NCBI GenBank assembly: GCA_039933315.1
Contig: JBDTOI010000043.1
Coordinates: 1 to 26,592, forward strand
Length of the DNA: 26,592 bases
Origin: DASXRU01 sp039933315
Lineage (GTDB): Bacteria; Acidobacteriota; Blastocatellia; Pyrinomonadales; Pyrinomonadaceae
Direction: 5' to 3'
Shown: positions 12,322 to 19,186 of the stretch, one piece after another
How positions within the stretch are numbered: the stretch's first letter is position 1
How the letters are laid out: each line of letters begins with the position of its first letter
Made by a program: the position numbers and the translations under genes
Notes under the pieces: model-generated
What the model was told of the DNA's origin: nothing
Seen by the model: only the letters and a program-made list of their open reading frames with translations
Databases searched by the model: none

Positions 12322-14010
12322 ATGCGCCAGCCTATCTCACTGCCCGTTTTCCCGGGATCCGCTGCAGCCGAGCGTGAGCGCGACACCTCACGTCCGATCA
12401 TGCTGGTCGGCTTTCTAAATATGGGGAACCTGGGCCTGGGTTATCTGACTTCGGTGTTGCGGCAGTATGGCTACACGGTGCATGTCGTTGACATCGAACA
12501 GGATCCGCAGGAAATCGTAAGAGCGGCGCAGGCGCTTAAACCTGCTCTGATTGGGTTTTCTCTGATTTTCCAGTACTTCATCGATCACTACGGACAATTG
12601 CTGAAAGGCCTAAGGGCCCAGGGCATAGATTGCCACTTTACGATGGGTGGCCACTTTCCCAGCCTCAGTTACCAGCAGACTTTGGAATTAGTCCCGGAAC
12701 TCGACAGTGTTGTGCGCTTCGAAGGTGAGACCACGCTGGTTGAACTCGCGGACGCAATCAGCACCGGCCGAGACTGGCAAAGCCTTCACGGGATCGCGTA
12801 CCGGCGAAACGGAGAAGTCATCGCTACTACTGCCCGCGCCCTACAGGAGGATCTCGACCAGCTGCCTTATCCGGAACGCAACTACGAGCCGGAGACCGTC
12901 CTGGGCAGAAAGATCATGCGCATTCTCGCCAGTCGCGGCTGCGCCCGTACGTGCTCTTTCTGTTCCATCCATACTTTCTACCGCGCCGCTCCGGGCCGAA
13001 TAGTGCGCACGCGCAAGCCGGTGGAAGTGGTCAAAGAAATGCGCATGTTGTACGAAGAAAGAGGAATCACCATCTTTCTGTTTATGGATGACGACTTTCC
13101 TCTGTTCGGCGCAGTCTGGCGCCGTTGGGCCAACGAGTTCGTCGATGAACTTTATCGCAGCGGCTTGGCCGGAAAGATCATCTGGAAGATGAACTGTCGC
13201 GCCGACGCCGTCGATCGCGATCTCTTCATCAGGATGCGGGATGCGGGACTGTATCTGGTTTACATGGGGCTGGAGTCCGGCACGGAAGAAGGACTGGAAA
13301 CGCTCCACAAGCAGATTACCGTCGAACAGAACTTGAAGGCAGTGGAGGTGTTGAAGGGCATCGGCTTAATGTGGGAGTACGGGTTCATGTTGCTGGATCC
13401 ATCCAGTACGTTTGAGTCGGTCCGCGAAAACCTGAATTTTCTCCGCACCATTCTGGTCGATGGATGTCACCCGGTAACTTTTTGCCGCATGTTGCCCTAT
13501 GACGGCACGCCCATCAAAGAGGAATTGGTCCGGACCGGCCGCCTGCGCGGCGACGTTTGCAATCCCGATTACGATTTTCTGGATCCGAGACTGGCTGACT
13601 TCTACGCGGGGCTCACCAGTGTGGTGAACGTTAACGGGTGGATTCATGGGCTGGAAGGCGTGACGGTGCAGCTCGACTGCGCCTGGAATGAAGTAGCAGT
13701 CATGGAACATCTCTTTCCCGCTTTACCGGGGCTGGCGAAGTACATCAAGTCGCTTCGCCGGATCACGAAGAAGTGCAACAGCCTCTTGCTACAAGTTACT
13801 GAGGATCTCTCTTACGTTTTCTCGGACAACAAAGAGAACACATGGGATCCGGCTAAAGTGGAGGAGTTGAGAAAGAGCTTCCTGGACGAATTCCTTACGG
13901 CGCGCGACGCGTTTGTTTATAAGAACCAGGAAATTATGCTTGACGCGTTGCAGCAAGCTCCTATGCCGCTTCTTGTCGAGGAACCTGCCAGAGTGGCCGT
14001 TGGCGCTTGA
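12322..14010 (+). CDS. B12-binding-domain radical SAM protein
   Basis: 562 residues from ATG 12322, chosen because GGGGGA lies just upstream; the alternative TTG at 12292 falls inside a hairpin. Residues 25-150 form a B12-binding-like Rossmann domain (IMLVGFLNMGNLGLGYL, VHVVDIEQD, LIGFSLIFQ, MGGHFPS) without the DxHxxG histidine of base-off binders. The radical SAM domain follows with Cys207-xxx-Cys211-xx-Cys214 (RGCARTCSFC), ligands of the 4Fe-4S cluster that cleaves S-adenosylmethionine. MGLESGTEEGLETLHKQ is typical of the BchE/P-methylase-like class. Such enzymes do methylations, cyclisations and other radical reactions on unknown substrates. It sits between UPF0210/H1-like and the second BMC-H gene; a role in making or modifying the compartment substrate is possible but unproven. 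Confidence 0.9.
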   Translation: MRQPISLPVFPGSAAAERERDTSRPIMLVGFLNMGNLGLGYLTSVLRQYGYTVHVVDIEQDPQEIVRAAQALKPALIGFSLIFQYFIDHYGQLLKGLRAQGIDCHFTMGGHFPSLSYQQTLELVPELDSVVRFEGETTLVELADAISTGRDWQSLHGIAYRRNGEVIATTARALQEDLDQLPYPERNYEPETVLGRKIMRILASRGCARTCSFCSIHTFYRAAPGRIVRTRKPVEVVKEMRMLYEERGITIFLFMDDDFPLFGAVWRRWANEFVDELYRSGLAGKIIWKMNCRADAVDRDLFIRMRDAGLYLVYMGLESGTEEGLETLHKQITVEQNLKAVEVLKGIGLMWEYGFMLLDPSSTFESVRENLNFLRTILVDGCHPVTFCRMLPYDGTPIKEELVRTGRLRGDVCNPDYDFLDPRLADFYAGLTSVVNVNGWIHGLEGVTVQLDCAWNEVAVMEHLFPALPGLAKYIKSLRRITKKCNSLLLQVTEDLSYVFSDNKENTWDPAKVEELRKSFLDEFLTARDAFVYKNQEIMLDALQQAPMPLLVEEPARVAVGA

Positions 14011-14228
14011 GCGCGCTGAGGTCCTCATTCCTTCTGATCCGGATATCTCACGCCCCCTGGGAACGCTGACACCCGTGCGCTGAGACTCCTTCTCTGATAC
14101 AACTCCCGATCTCAACCGGAATCAGTTGGCAATCGGCTGAAAACCTACTACCCTAAACGCCCCTGGTAAATGAGAGAACGCGTTGTTAGGCTGAGGCGGA
14201 ACATGGAAACGCCGCACCTGGAGGAGAT

Positions 14229-14549
14229 ATGGAAGCACTGGGATTAGTTGAATGCAGAGGGCTGGTGGCCATGATCGAAGCAGCCGATGCGATGGTAAAG
14301 GCTGCTAATGTCGAGCTCGTCGGGTATGAGAAGATAGATGCCGGCCTGGTGACGGCAATCGTGCGCGGCGAAGTTGCGGCGGTGCAAAGCGCGGTTGCTG
14401 CCGGCGCAGCGTCAGCCCGGAAAGTTGGCGAAGTGGTGGCCACTCACGTTATCCCCCGTCCGCATGCTGAGGTTGATGACGCGCTACCGGTTTTGAACAC
14501 CGGAGAGACTACCCGGAAAAAGATCAGCGGTTCCGTTAGACCAAGGTAG
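14229..14549 (+). CDS. BMC-H hexameric microcompartment shell protein, copy 2
   Basis: 106 residues with a strong GGAGGAG ribosome site at 14220-14226. It is closely related to copy 1 (VEAADAMVKAANV is IEAADAMVKAANV here; both have HVIPRPHAEV). Its pore loop is KIDAGLV (residues 35-41): Asp37 replaces the usual Gly, which would put a ring of acidic residues by the hexamer pore. The tail is basic (TTRKKISGSVRPR). The 218-base gap before it has only a weak promoter candidate (TTGGCA at 14126-14131, TACCCT at 14149-14154). It closes the microcompartment locus; the good ribosome site suggests high expression, as expected for the main facet protein. Confidence 0.95.
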   Translation: MEALGLVECRGLVAMIEAADAMVKAANVELVGYEKIDAGLVTAIVRGEVAAVQSAVAAGAASARKVGEVVATHVIPRPHAEVDDALPVLNTGETTRKKISGSVRPR

Positions 14550-14567
14550 TTGCCTTTCAAAGGCTTT

Positions 14568-14693
14568 AAGAGCGGGGGCAAGCCCGCCTTCCTGACTGCA
14601 AGTAGAAGATGTTGACTCAGGATTCAAACCTTGAGCATCAAAGTTTCAACTGGGAATAGTTGCAGTAAGGAAGGCGGGCTTGCCCCCGCTCTT
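14568..14693. repeat. 34-bp inverted repeat, possible terminator of the BMC locus
   Basis: The left arm 14568-14601 (AAGAGCGGGGGCAAGCCCGC and on) and right arm 14660-14693 (ending GGGCTTGCCCCCGCTCTT) are complementary at 33 of 34 positions, with a 58-base spacer. The right arm is followed by TCCTTTTTTA, so the + transcript has a stem plus T-run. Its sequence differs from both the GCGGTAGCGGG elements and the word-repeat hairpins, so it is a third repeat type. Confidence 0.88.
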
Positions 14694-14719
14694 TCCTTTT
14701 TTATCTTCGTGTCTTGCCA

Positions 14720-15361
14720 ATGACCCTGAGCCTTTTTTTCCTTCGTCACGGACAAACAGCTTCAAGCCGGGAAGATACCTTCTGCGGTTCCGGCCTGGAT
14801 CCGGAGCTGACGCCCGAAGGTCTGGAGATGGCCCACGCTTTCACCGCTCCTTACCGCGGGAAACCATGGCAAGCAATCTACTCCAGCAAGCTGCGTCGAA
14901 GTATTCAGACTGCTCAGCCCCTTAGCGATGCCCTGGGCATCCCTGTGCAGATCCGATCTGAATTGAATGAAATTGGATACGGGAAGTGGGAGGGGCTAAC
15001 CAAAGAGGAAGTGAGCCAACGGCATCACGATGATTACTTCAGCTGGCTGGCTGATCCGGCATGGTACGCCCCAACCGGCGGGGAACTGGCCGTGGTTATA
15101 GCCCAGCGCGGTTTGCAGATTGTTGAGGAACTGAAACAAGGCTTCAGTGAGGGAAACGTGTTGGTTGTTTCTCACAAAGCGACTATCAGAATTATTCTCT
15201 GCAGCTTGCTGGGAATTGAAGTGGGCCGCTTCCGTTATCGCCTTGGTTGTCCCGTCGGGTCTCTCAGTATCGTCGAATTCACCCCGCAAGGCCCGCTGTT
15301 GCAGGTGCTGGCTGATCGTTCACACCTGAGCGAATCTTTGCGAACTTTGCCGGGTACCTGA
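14720..15361 (+). CDS. Histidine phosphatase family protein
   Basis: 213 residues from ATG 14720 (a TTG two codons upstream is possible); no Shine-Dalgarno. The phosphate pocket motif LRHGQT holds the catalytic His10, and a second His lies in VVSHKATIRI. YSSKLRRSIQTAQPL and the acid region NEIGYGKWEGLT are also typical of the phosphoglycerate mutase-like branch 2 fold. Members include alpha-ribazole phosphatase (cobalamin synthesis), broad phosphatases and cofactor-dependent mutases; sequence alone does not separate them. It directly follows the inverted repeat that ends the microcompartment locus, so a functional tie to it is uncertain. Confidence 0.9.
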   Translation: MTLSLFFLRHGQTASSREDTFCGSGLDPELTPEGLEMAHAFTAPYRGKPWQAIYSSKLRRSIQTAQPLSDALGIPVQIRSELNEIGYGKWEGLTKEEVSQRHHDDYFSWLADPAWYAPTGGELAVVIAQRGLQIVEELKQGFSEGNVLVVSHKATIRIILCSLLGIEVGRFRYRLGCPVGSLSIVEFTPQGPLLQVLADRSHLSESLRTLPGT

Positions 15362-15390
15362 TCGCTGAAAAGGCACATCAATCACGCTGC

Positions 15391-16212
15391 ATGAGCGAGC
15401 CATCAAAGAACCTTAGCCCAGTTTATCGATTGGTGTCCGCCGTGGCGTTGCTCTGTTTTATCTCGCTAACTGCGCCCGCCCAACAACCATTCGTTACCGA
15501 CGACGCCGATGTAACACCCAAAGGCAAATTCCATTTCGAATTCAGCAATGAGTTCGATCTGCTCCAGCGATCGGCATTCCCCAATCTAAAGCAAAATACT
15601 GCGGACTTCGAATTGGACTATGGCCTCTGGGAAGGTGTGGAGATCGGCATCGCAGCGCCATTGCTTACCATTTTCAATGATCCGGGAACGAGTCCGAAAA
15701 CCGTCACCGGGCTGGGCGACATGAACCTCTCACTGAAATACAACTTCCGCAAAGAGCGCGAGGGCTCTCGTCTACCTGCCATGACCATCGCGGCTAATTT
15801 TGAGTTGCCAACCGGAGACACGAAGCGCCAGCTTGGATCGGGGCTGGCTGATGTGTACATAAACGGGGTGCTGCAAAACAGCTTAACCAAAAGGACGAAG
15901 TTGCGACTCAATGGCGGAATTCTCTTTTCCGGCAATGAGACAAGTGGCGTAATAGGTATAAAGAGCCGGGGGACTGTGTTCACTGGAGGCGGATCTCTGG
16001 TAAGGCAATTTACGCCAAAGCTGCAACTGGGGATCGAACTAACCGGTGCGATGACAAAGGATTTTCAGCTCGGTAAGGGCCAGTTACAGACTCTGGTCGG
16101 CGGGAATTACCAGTTGAAAGATAACGTTTCTTTTGACTTCGGAATTATCGCGGGCAAGTATGTCGCGAGTCCGCGAGCGGGAGTTCAACTCGGGATCTCT
16201 ATCGACTTTTGA
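15391..16212 (+). CDS. Outer-membrane beta-barrel protein (MetA-pathway/transporter-like)
   Basis: 273 residues. A signal peptide ends near APAQQ (residues 26-30). The mature part alternates polar and hydrophobic residues in many short strands (FHFEFSNEFDLL, VEIGIAAPLLTI, GDMNLSLKYNFR, TIAANFELPTGD, ADVYINGVLQNSL, LQLGIELTGAMT) and ends in Phe (LGISIDF), the outer-membrane barrel signature. It resembles the broad family of putative transporters linked to phenol-degradation clusters. Substrate is unknown. It starts 29 bases after the phosphatase and is probably co-transcribed with it. Confidence 0.8.
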   Translation: MSEPSKNLSPVYRLVSAVALLCFISLTAPAQQPFVTDDADVTPKGKFHFEFSNEFDLLQRSAFPNLKQNTADFELDYGLWEGVEIGIAAPLLTIFNDPGTSPKTVTGLGDMNLSLKYNFRKEREGSRLPAMTIAANFELPTGDTKRQLGSGLADVYINGVLQNSLTKRTKLRLNGGILFSGNETSGVIGIKSRGTVFTGGGSLVRQFTPKLQLGIELTGAMTKDFQLGKGQLQTLVGGNYQLKDNVSFDFGIIAGKYVASPRAGVQLGISIDF

Positions 16213-16272
16213 AACCGAGCAGTACCATTCGACACCATTCCAAAACGAAACACGCACCCGGGGGAGGATTAG

Positions 16273-16743
16273 ATGGCGCGCAAGAAAAGAAATAAATTGA
16301 GTGAAGCACTTGAACAGTTCTCGCTCAAGGCCACCAAAGCGACGGGTACCTCATCGGCATTCATCATCGCTTTTACTGTCATCATCGTCTGGGCCGCCAC
16401 CGGCCCGCTCTTCAAGTTTTCCGATACCTGGCAGCTGGTTATCAATACCGGCACGACGATAGTAACGTTCCTGATGGTCTTTCTCATCCAGCGAACGCAA
16501 AACAAGGATGCCCAGGCGATTCACATTAAGTTAAATGAATTAGTCGCCGCCATTGACGGGGCAAGCAACCGGTTGATTGACGTCGAAGATCTTACCGAGG
16601 GGGAAATTGAGACGCTGCACAAGCACTATCAGAAACTGGTGCAGATGGCCAAGAAAGACTTGAAGCTTACCCAAAGCCACTCAATCGAGGAAGCAGAGGC
16701 CCGCCATGAAACCAAGCACAATAAGCACCGGCACCCGAAATGA
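16273..16743 (+). CDS. Low-affinity iron permease family protein
   Basis: 156 residues with a GGAGG ribosome site at 16263-16267. It matches the small bacterial members of the Fet4-like low-affinity iron permease family: two membrane helices (AFIIAFTVIIVWAATG; LVINTGTTIVTFLMVFLI) separated by PLFKFSDTWQ, then the conserved QRTQNKDAQAIHIKLNEL. The C-terminal third is charged and His/Lys-rich (HETKHNKHRHPK). The iron transport assignment comes from the yeast family; with two helices the bacterial form would have to oligomerise, and function is not certain. It converges with the CNNM gene, only 18 bases apart. Confidence 0.85.
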   Translation: MARKKRNKLSEALEQFSLKATKATGTSSAFIIAFTVIIVWAATGPLFKFSDTWQLVINTGTTIVTFLMVFLIQRTQNKDAQAIHIKLNELVAAIDGASNRLIDVEDLTEGEIETLHKHYQKLVQMAKKDLKLTQSHSIEEAEARHETKHNKHRHPK

Positions 16744-16761
16744 CATTTCAGCCGCGGGCGT

Positions 16762-18114
16762 TTAGAGGAGACAAAGGGATCCGGCAACGAAAACCATGGC
16801 GGCGTTGGTATTGTGAGTTTCAGTCGCAGCAGGAACCAGGCGTACACGCCGGATCCGCCGCCGTTCAACCTTCTCGGCAGTGAAACGATCTCCGTTGTAT
16901 TCGATTGACTCGCCCTCATTCAGCACGCGACCGGCCTGGGCCATCAGAAAGCCGGCGATCGTGGTGTAGCCGTCATGCTCCGGCAATTGAAGTTTCAGCA
17001 CCCGGTTCGCGTCGCGCACAGCCAACATTCCATTCAGCACATAGGTCTGGCCATCCTTCACCACCTGGGCGCGCACCTCTTCGTCAAACTCGTCGTTTAT
17101 TTCGCCGACAATCTCTTCCAGCAGATCTTCCAGCGTGATGATGCCTTCAATTCCCCCGTGTTCATCGACCACGCACGCGAGATGGCTTCTGGTTGCCTGC
17201 ATCTGCTTCAGCGCAGATCCCAGATGGGCCGTATCAGGTATGAAGGCAGCAGTGTGTAGCAGTTTGGCCAGATCGAACGGAAGGTCCGGGTCCTCCAGAA
17301 AGGGCTCCAGATCTCTTCTGAAGATTATGCCTACCACGTCGTCCAACCGGTTCCGGTAAACGGGCATGCGCGAATAGCCGGTCGTGCTGAATTCCTGCTT
17401 GGTTTCCTGCAGGGTCGCTGTCACCGACAGGGCTGAGACAGCTGTCCGCGGGATCATTGCTTCGCGCACTTCAGTTTCAGTGAAATCGAAGACCCGGTTG
17501 ATCAACTTTTGCTCGTCAGCCTCGACGTGGCCGCTCGCGCGGGAAATATCTATCAGTTGCCGTAACTCCGCCTCGGTATAGATCGAGACGTGATCGCCTG
17601 AAGGATGAAGTCCAAACAAACGGACTGTGCGCGTGCCTGCCCAATCGAGCAACCGTATGGGCCAGAAAAACACTCGATAGAAAAAGTGCAGTGGTCGCGC
17701 CACGGCCAGGGCGATCTTCTCGGTCCGTTCCAGCGCCATCGTCTTCGGAGCTAATTCTCCCAGCACGATGTGAAGGAAAGTAATAACAGTAAAGGCCAGG
17801 GCGAAGGCGACGGCGTCAAGGACGTTGTCAGACACTCGACCTCGCAACGGGGCTTCGAGCAGGTGCGCAACGGCCGGCTCGCCAATCCATCCCAGGGCCA
17901 GGGAAGCCATAGTAATTCCCAGTTGGGTGGCTGAAATGTAAGCGTTTAGATTGTCGATCAGGTCGAGCAGGAGTTTTGCCCGCCGATGGCCGGCCTGGGC
18001 CAAAGTTGCGATGCGCGAACGGCGCACGCCTACTAACGCGAACTCGGAGGCAACGAAGAAGCCGTTCGCTAAAACCAGCAAGATAACGATGAGAATATAG
18101 AGAGCCGTGAACAC
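16762..18114 (-). CDS. CNNM/CorC-type transporter (hemolysin family, CBS domains)
   Basis: 450 residues from GTG 18114. Residues 1-140 form a CNNM membrane domain with about three or four helices (LYILIVILLVLANGFFVASE; FALAFTVITFLHIVLGELAP). A CBS pair follows at about 205-335 (VREAMIPRTAVSAL, YSRMPVYRNRLDDVVGII, HLACVVDEHGGIEGIITLED), then the CorC/HlyC C-terminal domain (345-430). Homologues are implicated in Mg2+/Co2+ efflux; the hemolysin name is historical. TTGACG/TAGCAT at 18123-18151 predicts a transcript that begins almost at the GTG. It lies 83 bases downstream of the DUF1003 gene on the same strand but appears to have its own promoter. Confidence 0.92.
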   Translation of the reverse strand: MFTALYILIVILLVLANGFFVASEFALVGVRRSRIATLAQAGHRRAKLLLDLIDNLNAYISATQLGITMASLALGWIGEPAVAHLLEAPLRGRVSDNVLDAVAFALAFTVITFLHIVLGELAPKTMALERTEKIALAVARPLHFFYRVFFWPIRLLDWAGTRTVRLFGLHPSGDHVSIYTEAELRQLIDISRASGHVEADEQKLINRVFDFTETEVREAMIPRTAVSALSVTATLQETKQEFSTTGYSRMPVYRNRLDDVVGIIFRRDLEPFLEDPDLPFDLAKLLHTAAFIPDTAHLGSALKQMQATRSHLACVVDEHGGIEGIITLEDLLEEIVGEINDEFDEEVRAQVVKDGQTYVLNGMLAVRDANRVLKLQLPEHDGYTTIAGFLMAQAGRVLNEGESIEYNGDRFTAEKVERRRIRRVRLVPAATETHNTNAAMVFVAGSLCLL

Positions 18115-18122
18115 TGGCCAAT

Positions 18123-18151
18123 ATGCTAGTTTGTCCGCATCTCACCGTCAA
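18123..18151 (-). promoter_or_regulatory. Promoter of the CNNM gene, nearly leaderless
   Basis: On the minus strand, TTGACG (complement of 18146-18151), 17 bases, TAGCAT (complement of 18123-18128). A start about seven bases after the -10 would be near 18116, two bases from the GTG at 18114. No Shine-Dalgarno is present, which agrees with leaderless translation. Confidence 0.5.
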
Positions 18152-18197
18152 ACTGCTTCGGACGAAAAGCCCACCCACTGATCAAAAAGGTGGTTGC

Positions 18198-19040
18198 TCA
18201 TTGCGACGCCATGCTTTTTTCCAGGTTCTCGAAGCGCGCCATCATGTTTTCATAAAGGCGATCGGTCTTTTCATGCAGGTGAGCAACTTCGAGCTCGGCT
18301 TTGATATTCACCTCATATTCAATGTCAGAGCGCACCCGATCTTTTTCAGCCTGCCGGTTCTGGCTGATTAGCACGAAGCACGACAGGAATATGGCTTCGA
18401 GAGAAACTATCATCGTGAGCAGCCCAAAAGGATAAGGATCGAAGGCGTGAATGCCAACGGGAAGGGTATTAATAACGATCCAGGTAATAAACCAAGCGCC
18501 GTTAATCATCAGGAAAGGCATGCTGCCGCTGAACCACGCAATCCAGTCCGCGATCCTTTGTAGCGGAGAGGAATGGACCTCCATCTCGTCGTTGACGTTG
18601 CGCGAAACGCGCGTGCGCAGTAGTTCATCAGCCTTGCGTGTCAGGCCGCTCAACGCTGCCAGCATGTGAAGCGCTGCCTCGGGTTTTCGTTGGAAGAGCA
18701 GGACCAGATCGTCCCGGTCGAGTACCAACACATCGCTGTCCGAGAGCGCCAGCGCGGTGGCTGTGCGTGGACCCGTATCGAGCATCGCTAGCTCGCCAAA
18801 CATATCCCCGGGTTCAGCCGTAGTGAGCACGATCTTCTGGCCGGCGGTGTCTTTGATGAAGAGCTCAATCTCTCCCTCCCTAACAATGAAGAGTGAGTCG
18901 CCTGGATCACCTGCCTGGAACAGCGTGTGGTCCGCCGGCACTGGTAATTCATCGACTACCCTCGCAAGCGCGACTCGATCGTCCTCGTTAAGGAGTTCGA
19001 ACATTTTGATGTTGGCGAGAAAACTGGGATCACAAGGCAT
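18198..19040 (-). CDS. Cyclic-nucleotide-binding domain fused to DUF1003 membrane domain
   Basis: 280 residues with GAGGGA five bases before the ATG. Residues 10-120 form a cNMP-binding (CAP-family) beta roll, including the phosphate-cassette region FGELAMLDTGPRTAT, which keeps the Gly-Glu and Arg positions that bind cAMP or cGMP. Residues 155-280 are DUF1003: two membrane helices (about 172-195 and 205-227), the signature DPYPFGLLTMIVSLEAIFLS followed by SQNRQAEKDR, and a C-terminal probable coiled coil (IKAELEVAHLHEKTDRLYEN). It is an inner-membrane protein likely sensing a nucleotide; DUF1003 function is unknown. It lies between the VWA terminator and the CNNM gene. Confidence 0.9.
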   Translation of the reverse strand: MPCDPSFLANIKMFELLNEDDRVALARVVDELPVPADHTLFQAGDPGDSLFIVREGEIELFIKDTAGQKIVLTTAEPGDMFGELAMLDTGPRTATALALSDSDVLVLDRDDLVLLFQRKPEAALHMLAALSGLTRKADELLRTRVSRNVNDEMEVHSSPLQRIADWIAWFSGSMPFLMINGAWFITWIVINTLPVGIHAFDPYPFGLLTMIVSLEAIFLSCFVLISQNRQAEKDRVRSDIEYEVNIKAELEVAHLHEKTDRLYENMMARFENLEKSMASQ

Positions 19041-19135
19041 TGGGTTCCCTCTCTCAGCGATGGATTACACAGGAAGGGTCACATTGTATTACAAGTTTTA
19101 CGGATCTGGCGTGGTGCCGTCGAAGTTGGAGCAGC

Positions 19136-19165
19136 AAAAAAGGGCGCGGTCCCTCAACGCCCTTT
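19136..19165 (-). terminator. Rho-independent terminator after the VWA gene
   Basis: On the minus strand AAAGGGCG (complement of 19158-19165), an 11-base loop and CGCCCTTT (complement of 19139-19146) run into a stretch of six T (complement of 19136-19141). It lies about 20 bases after the VWA stop at 19187. Confidence 0.78.
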
Positions 19166-19186
19166 GCCTCTTTTTACTCCGTTGTT

